Shown: piece after piece, positions 59,718 through 64,000 of the stretch
How positions within the stretch are numbered: the first letter of the stretch is position 1
Layout of the letters: each line of letters begins with the position of its first letter
Assembly: GCA_965276825.1 (NCBI GenBank)
Contig: OZ255630.1
Span: 4,030,001-4,094,000 of the forward strand
DNA from: G965276765 sp965276825
GTDB taxonomy: Bacteria > Actinomycetota > Acidimicrobiia > Acidimicrobiales > Palsa-688
Length of the DNA stretch: 64,000 bases
Direction: 5' to 3'
The notes under the pieces: generated by a model
Database searches by the model: none
Seen by the model: the letters and a program-made list of their open reading frames with translations, nothing else
What the model was told of the DNA's origin: nothing
Translations under genes and position numbers: made by a program

Positions 59718-60813
59718 TCAGTCCCGCACGCTCGGACCGTGCCCCTGTTCCGGCCCCTGTGGTCCCGGGAGCGCGGCCCGGCGAGCGAAGAGCTCCTCGG
59801 CGGCGGCCTGGGCGTCGGCCCGGACGGCGGTGGGGTCGAAGGTCGTCGGGGTCCCGTCGGTGAGCAGCGGGGCGCCGTCGACCCAGACGTGGCGCACGTC
59901 GCGTCCCGACGCCGAGAAGACCAGATGGGCGGCGACATTGGAGTCAGACCCCCGGAGCAGCGGGGTGGTGTGCAGGCCGCGCCGGTCGACGGCGATGACG
60001 TCGGCCCGCTTGCCGGGCTCCAGGCTGCCCGTGACGGCGTCGAGGCCCAGCACCTTGGCCCCTTCGATCGTGGCCATGGCGAGCACGTCCCACGGGTCGC
60101 CGGTCGTCGGGTCGAGGGTCGACACCTTCTGCGACAGCGACGCCACCTTCATCTCCTCGAGCAGGTCGAGGTTGTTGTTCTCCTTCTCGCCGTCGCTGCC
60201 GAGTCCAACCGCAACCCCCGAAGCGCGCAGCGCCCCGACCCTCGCCGGTCCCGACGACAGCTTCATGTTGGAGCAGGGGCAGTGGGCGACCGACGTGCCG
60301 GTCTCGACTCGAGCAGCGCCCGGTTGGTGTCGAGGGTCTCGAAGTAGTCGTAACCCTCGGCGTCCGCCACGTAGGGCACGAGCGTGGCCCGCAGGCCGAT
60401 CGACGCCGCCTCTGTGGCCGAGCCTTCCATGTAGCGCCACATGTCCATCACCGAGGTGGTGCCGGCGAGCACCGACTCGGCGTAGCACTGCCGCGACGCC
60501 ACCGCGGCGATCTCCGGGGTGAGGGCGCGGTGCGCCGGGTCGACGTAGGTCTCCAGCCAGTCCCACAGGGCCAGGGACTCGGCGGTGCCGCGCAGCAGCC
60601 CGGAGTGCAGGTGGCAGTTGTGCAGACCGGGGAGCACGGCGAGCTCCCCGACCTCGATGATGCTCGCCCCCTCGCTGCGGGATCAGCGGCGACCTCGGCG
60701 TCGGCCCCGACGGCCACGATGGTGTCGCCCTCGAAGAGCACCGAGCCTCCTTCGATCACGTGAAGGGGCCGGTCCATCGGCAGGACGAAGCCGCCCCGCA
60801 GGAGGGTGCTCAC
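59718..60813 (-). pseudogene. TRZ/ATZ-type amidohydrolase (deaminase), multiply disrupted
   Basis: The start (GTG 60813) gives STLLRGGFVLPMDRPLHVIEGGSV. A frameshift near 60680 leads to VLPGLHNCHLHSGLLRGTAESLALW and GTTSVMDMWRYMEG. After ETLDTNRALLES (about 60310) the sequence jumps, in yet another frame, to GTSVAHCPCSNMKLSSGPARVG and LGSDGEKENNNLDL. About 85-90 residues with metal-binding His are lost at that joint. The gene is dead; it was probably a guanine/8-oxoguanine or similar deaminase. Confidence 0.8.
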
Positions 60814-60856
60814 CGCGAGCAGGCGCGGTGCTGATGGTGAGCACGCCGGGGCGCGC

Positions 60857-61852
60857 TCACGTTGCGATCCCACCCAGCCAGGCGTCCACGCCCGCCAGGC
60901 CCGACGCGACCACATCCCCCGGCGCGCCCGACGCCTGCAGCGACGCCCTGGCCACGCCGGCGAGCACGGCATCGTCGAGAGCGAGGTCGTCCCGGCACAG
61001 CTGGTACTCCTCGAGGATCCCGGGCCCGAACAGCAGCGGGTCGTCGGCGTTGATCGAGCAGCGGACACCGGCTTCGAGCAGCAGAGGGAGGGGATGCCGG
61101 GCCATCGTCGCCACCACCCCGAGCGCCACGTTGGACGTTGGGCACATGTCGAGGCAGGTGCCGGCGTCGGCGAGGCGGGCCACGAGGTCGGGGTCCTCGA
61201 CGGCGCGCACGCCGTGCATGACCCGGTCGGCCCGGCATTCGTCGATGCAGCCGACGACCGACGCCGGCCCGGCCAGCTCACCGCCGTGCGGGGCGGAGAG
61301 GAGCCCTGCGTCCACGGCGATGCCGAACGCCTCGGCGAAGGGCTCGGGCGGCCAGTCGGCCTCGTCGTTGGCCAGGCCGAAACCGACCACCCCACGTCCT
61401 GCGTAAGAGGCCGCCACCCTGGCCAGGCGCACGGCCTCGCTCGGGTCGGCGGTCCGGTCGGCGGCGACGATCAGCCCGCCGCCCACGCCGAGCGCCGCCC
61501 CGGCGCCGGCCAGCTCGTCGATCGTGATCTCGATGGCCGCCTCCACCGACCCGTGGACGGGCTCGTAGCGCACCGGGTAGAGCGCCGGCTCGACCCAGGC
61601 GACTCCGTCCCTGGCCGCGTCCTCGACGACCTCCCTGACCAGGCGCCGGAGGTCAGCTTCGGTCCGCAAGACCCTGCAGGCCGCGTCGTACATGCCGGCG
61701 AAGGCCGTGAAGCTCCCGAACCCCCGGATCGGCGGGACGTCGATGCCCTGCTGGCCGGCGAGCTCGGCGAGGGTGCCCGGGCGCATGGCGCCCTCGAGGT
61801 GGAGGTGGAGGTGGCCCTTGGGGAGGGCGGCGAGGTCCCGGGCGGCGGTCAC
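60857..61852 (-). CDS. add: adenosine deaminase-family enzyme
   Basis: 331 aa, GTG start. LPKGHLHLHLEGAMRPGTL provides the first metal-binding His pair, LLSAPHGGELAGP the third His and Glu region, CPTSNVALGV the substrate loop and CSINADDPLLFG the catalytic Asp pair. It deaminates adenosine or a related nucleoside. The gene is intact in contrast to its neighbours at 57.6-60.8 kb. CAGAAT 8 nt before the GTG suggests a leaderless message. Confidence 0.9.
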   Translation of the reverse strand: MTAARDLAALPKGHLHLHLEGAMRPGTLAELAGQQGIDVPPIRGFGSFTAFAGMYDAACRVLRTEADLRRLVREVVEDAARDGVAWVEPALYPVRYEPVHGSVEAAIEITIDELAGAGAALGVGGGLIVAADRTADPSEAVRLARVAASYAGRGVVGFGLANDEADWPPEPFAEAFGIAVDAGLLSAPHGGELAGPASVVGCIDECRADRVMHGVRAVEDPDLVARLADAGTCLDMCPTSNVALGVVATMARHPLPLLLEAGVRCSINADDPLLFGPGILEEYQLCRDDLALDDAVLAGVARASLQASGAPGDVVASGLAGVDAWLGGIAT

Positions 61853-61997
61853 GACCGGGCATTCTGCGTCGTCACGGTGACGCGTGTGGCATCCGGCGCG
61901 TGACGGCTCCGTGAACGTCCCGGCACCGCGGCTCCGGCCGGTGGCCGCTACGCTCCTCGGGTCGCGGGTGGTCCATCGAGCTTCGTCCCGCGTGCCC

Positions 61998-62072
61998 GCC
62001 CCTGTCGCTTAAGGGATAGAGCAGCTCTCTCCTAAAGAGCAGATCTGGGTTCGAGTCCCAGCGGGGGCACCA
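61998..62072 (+). tRNA. tRNA-Arg (anticodon CCT)
   Basis: A complete cloverleaf: acceptor GCCCCTG (61998-62004) with CGGGGGC (62062-62068), D-arm GCTT/GAGC, anticodon stem GCTCT/AGAGC (62024-62040) with loop CTCCTAA giving anticodon CCT, T-arm CTGGG-TTCGAGT-CCCAG, then A and an encoded CCA (62070-62072). It reads AGG codons. tRNA genes are common integration sites, and integrase debris lies just downstream. Confidence 0.96.
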
Positions 62073-62219
62073 GCGAAAGTCCAGCTCAACGACCTGATCT
62101 AGGCCCCGCCGGTAGACGTGAACAGCGCTATCCCTAGCCAAAAGCCCTAATGAACCTAGCGTTCGACCTCGCGGGCACCGTGCGCCCTGGAAGGGCGTGT
62201 GGGAGATCCGGCCAGGCGG

Positions 62220-62335
62220 GGGAAGCACGGTCGGCCGGACACGGCCAGGCTGACCGTCAGCGGCCTCGTCGACCGCCATCTCGACAACCTCGAGTGGCTT
62301 GGCCGGTCACCGAAGACCATCCACACCGAAGGTCC
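62220..62335 (+). pseudogene. tyrosine integrase fragment
   Basis: The plus strand contains TARLTVSGLVDRHLDNLEWLGRSPKTIH, matching the start of the SAM-like core-binding domain of phage integrases (L-x-x-L-x-D-R-x-L-x-x-L-x-x-x-G-R-S-P-x-T). No catalytic domain follows. It is probably the trace of an element once inserted at the tRNA-Arg gene 150 bp upstream. Confidence 0.5.
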
Positions 62336-62481
62336 AACAGGATCGCCCCGCATCGGTCGGCGACGATGCGCAGGAGGGTGGACTTTCCTACGGACCGTGG
62401 ACCTTCCAGGAGAAGCACTGGGTCGTCGGCGAGCCGATCGAGCGCCAGTGGGAGGACCCGTCGGGCGACGATGCCGGACAA
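62257..62481 (-). pseudogene. N-terminal fragment of an AAA ATPase (DUF4143-associated type)
   Basis: From TTG 62481: IVARRVLPLALDRLADDPVLLLEGPRSVGKSTLLRIVADRCGAILLDL, an AAA_14-type beginning with Walker A GPRSVGKST. The rest of the roughly 400-residue protein is missing; the frame soon ends after the fusion with the opposite-strand integrase fragment. A further decayed piece in the tRNA-proximal debris. Confidence 0.55.
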
Positions 62482-62646
62482 CGTGGGTGGCAGAGGCGAA
62501 CGCTACCTCGAGTGAGAGATTTGGAGCCGTCTCGAGGTGAGACATGGAGGGTGTCGGATGAGAGATTTGGAGCAGCCGAAGGAGTGGATCGGATGGCGGA
62601 ACCCTGTCCAGGCCGCCCGGTACCGCGAGCGTGGTTATGTACGTTG

Positions 62647-63111
62647 GTGCGCGTGCTGGTGCTGGGTCCCGGGGGTGCCGGTAAGAGCACGTCCGCCCTC
62701 GGGCTGGCGGCCGCCACGGGGGCGGAGTGGATCGAGATCGACAAGCTGTTCTGGCAGCCTGGGTTGAGGCCTTTGAGCGTTCAGGACTGGGTGGGGCTTC
62801 AAGAAGCCACCTTCGCCGGTGACGGCTGGATCGCCGACGGCGACCTCGGTCCGTATGATGCCGTCGGGGTGCGGCTCGGCCTGGCCGACGCGGTCGTGGT
62901 TCTCGACGTGCAACTGTGGCGATGCGCCTGGCGTTCTCTGCGCCGGTCCCGTGAGCGTCTCGACTACTGGAGATGGCTCCTGACGTGGCGCCGAAGGTGG
63001 CGACCCCGCCTGCTCGAGGCGGCGGCTTGTCCCCCGGGCGTGGAGCTGTTCGTCGTGAGGACCGCCGCCGAGCAGCTACGGGTTGTCGAGCGGCTTGCCT
63101 CGTCTGGTTAG
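62647..63111 (+). CDS. small P-loop kinase (adenylate-kinase/topology-modulation-like)
   Basis: 154 aa from GTG 62647 (TTG 62644 and GTG 62653 are alternatives). VLVLGPGGAGKSTSALGLAAATGAEWIEIDKLFW has the Walker A loop and the DKLFW(Q)PG segment typical of the topology-modulation FlaR-like group; WIADGDLGPYD and VVVLDVQLWRCAWRSLRRS follow. The substrate is unknown. TATGTA lies 5 nt before the start. Confidence 0.75.
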   Translation: MRVLVLGPGGAGKSTSALGLAAATGAEWIEIDKLFWQPGLRPLSVQDWVGLQEATFAGDGWIADGDLGPYDAVGVRLGLADAVVVLDVQLWRCAWRSLRRSRERLDYWRWLLTWRRRWRPRLLEAAACPPGVELFVVRTAAEQLRVVERLASSG

Positions 63112-63220
63112 CGTCCGGCGAGTGCGTGTTTGTCGCCACTTTCTTGAAGGGCGGCGGGAGCGACAGACTGATCTGCATTAAGGGACACCCGACGACCGCC
63201 CCGTCCACCACACTGGCGAG

Positions 63221-63841
63221 GTGACCCGCCCCGGCCAGATCGTGGTCCTGAACGGCGCGCCGCGCTCGGGGAAGTCCACGCTCGCCAAGGCGATCCAGGA
63301 CACCGGGCCTGGCATCTGGGTGAACCTCGGTGTCGACGCTTGGATGCTTGCCACCTCCGAGCATCTGCGTCCGGGGATCGGGCTTCGACCGGGTGGCGAA
63401 CGTCCGGACCTCGAAGCGGCGGTCGCCGCGTTGTACGCGGAGTTGTACGAGTCGATCGCGGCGAACGCCCATCTCGGGATGAGCGTGGCCGTGGACGTGG
63501 GTCATCACGAGTCCTACTCCAGGCCCCTCGGCGTCCTAGCCGACTGCGCCCGACGCCTGGCCGGCCTACCGGTCCTCTGGGTGGGTGTGCGCTGCTCTCT
63601 CGACGTGATCTGGCAGCGTCGTGCCAGGTCGTGGAATCAGCCGTTGGAATCGGCCAACGCTGAACTGCGGGCCGCCGTCGAGCGTTGGCAGCAATCGGTG
63701 CATGCGCATGGTGCTTACGACCTGGAAGTCGACACCTCCACGATGGCTCCGAGGGAATGCGCCGAGGTCATTGCTGCCAGGCTCGCCGAGGGCCCGGGAA
63801 CCGCGTTTGCGAGGCTCACGGGTAGGGCGCGGCAGCCCTGA
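63221..63841 (+). CDS. chloramphenicol phosphotransferase-like protein
   Basis: 206 aa from GTG 63221. IVVLNGAPRSGKSTLAKAIQ is the Walker A of the CPT family, VNLGVDAWMLATSEHLRPGIGLRP holds the Asp thought to act as base in CPT, and VLWVGVRCSLDVIWQRRARSW the LID-like Arg region. CPT phosphorylates chloramphenicol; many relatives act on unknown substrates. No motif decides between these. Confidence 0.8.
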   Translation: MTRPGQIVVLNGAPRSGKSTLAKAIQDTGPGIWVNLGVDAWMLATSEHLRPGIGLRPGGERPDLEAAVAALYAELYESIAANAHLGMSVAVDVGHHESYSRPLGVLADCARRLAGLPVLWVGVRCSLDVIWQRRARSWNQPLESANAELRAAVERWQQSVHAHGAYDLEVDTSTMAPRECAEVIAARLAEGPGTAFARLTGRARQP

Positions 63842-64000
63842 CCGCTGCGTTGGGCTCATCAAGACCATGCGTCTGTCGCTCGGCGCGCACACGATATGAC
63901 GCAGACGTTTTCGGTATGGCCGCCCCGCCGACGGCAGGAGTCTGCGGGTGCGCTCGGAGGCTGAGCACGGGCACAGCCACCCCCGGCGGGTTGAAGGAGG

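Overview
The window looks like a high-GC actinobacterium, probably of the Acidimicrobiia or a related deep lineage. This rests on GC-rich codon use, dense ATGA/GTGA stop-start overlaps, many leaderless-looking starts (a TANNNT hexamer 6-8 nt before the start codon), and marker genes typical of the phylum: MurT/GatD, actinobacterial-type DapD, DUF3040, a polyphosphate-glucokinase-like ROK kinase and an SCO6880-type conjugation protein.

Layout. (1) 1-7123: a conjugation module. A MobF/TrwC relaxase (minus strand, cut by the window edge) is divergent from a plus-strand operon of DUF6112, TrbL/VirB6-like, SCO6880-like, VirB4-like and TraG/VirD4 genes. (2) 7115-38627: an integrated element of about 31.5 kb inserted inside the traG/virD4 coupling-protein gene. 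The N-terminal part of traG ends at 7123 and the missing C-terminal part resumes in the same frame at 38619, and both junctions carry the 9-bp core CTCCGGGGT. A large serine integrase starts 46 bp inside the left junction. (3) 38619-38907: the rest of traG. (4) 38935-57563: chromosomal genes for lipid II amidation (murT/gatD), NAD salvage, an ABC transporter, dapD, a hydrolase, a glucokinase, UDP-sulfoquinovose synthase with membrane glycosyltransferases, serS and a GT4 glycosyltransferase. (5) 57604-60813: purine-catabolism-type gene remnants plus an intact-looking HIU hydrolase, followed by an intact adenosine deaminase. (6) 61998-63841: tRNA-Arg(CCT) with fragments of a tyrosine integrase and an AAA ATPase behind it, then two small P-loop kinases.

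Cargo of the integrated element. Candidate defence genes are a PD-(D/E)XK endonuclease-like protein, a DUF262/DUF1524 (GmrSD-like) protein, a Ser/Thr kinase translationally coupled to an unrecognised protein, a nuclease-like protein with an embedded winged helix, and a DNA methyltransferase-endonuclease fusion with a controller-type HTH protein. A replication/establishment module holds ArdC, a Cys-rich protein, a DUF3987 protein and a resolvase, with helically phased repeats in front of it. Resistance-like genes are an APH(3')-like kinase, an MFS exporter, a GNAT acetyltransferase and a VOC protein. There is also an Lsr2 silencer, a run of lipoproteins, and many small membrane proteins. The element is a mosaic: it carries a truncated tyrosine integrase, a cation-efflux remnant and two frameshifted small genes.

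The strongest observations are the nested insertion into the coupling-protein gene, which precise excision would restore in frame; the kinase/partner pair at 15.4-17.4 kb as a possible undescribed defence unit; and a promoter-driven, multi-hairpin RNA candidate at about 9.89-9.99 kb. All functional calls come from reading motifs; no database search was possible.
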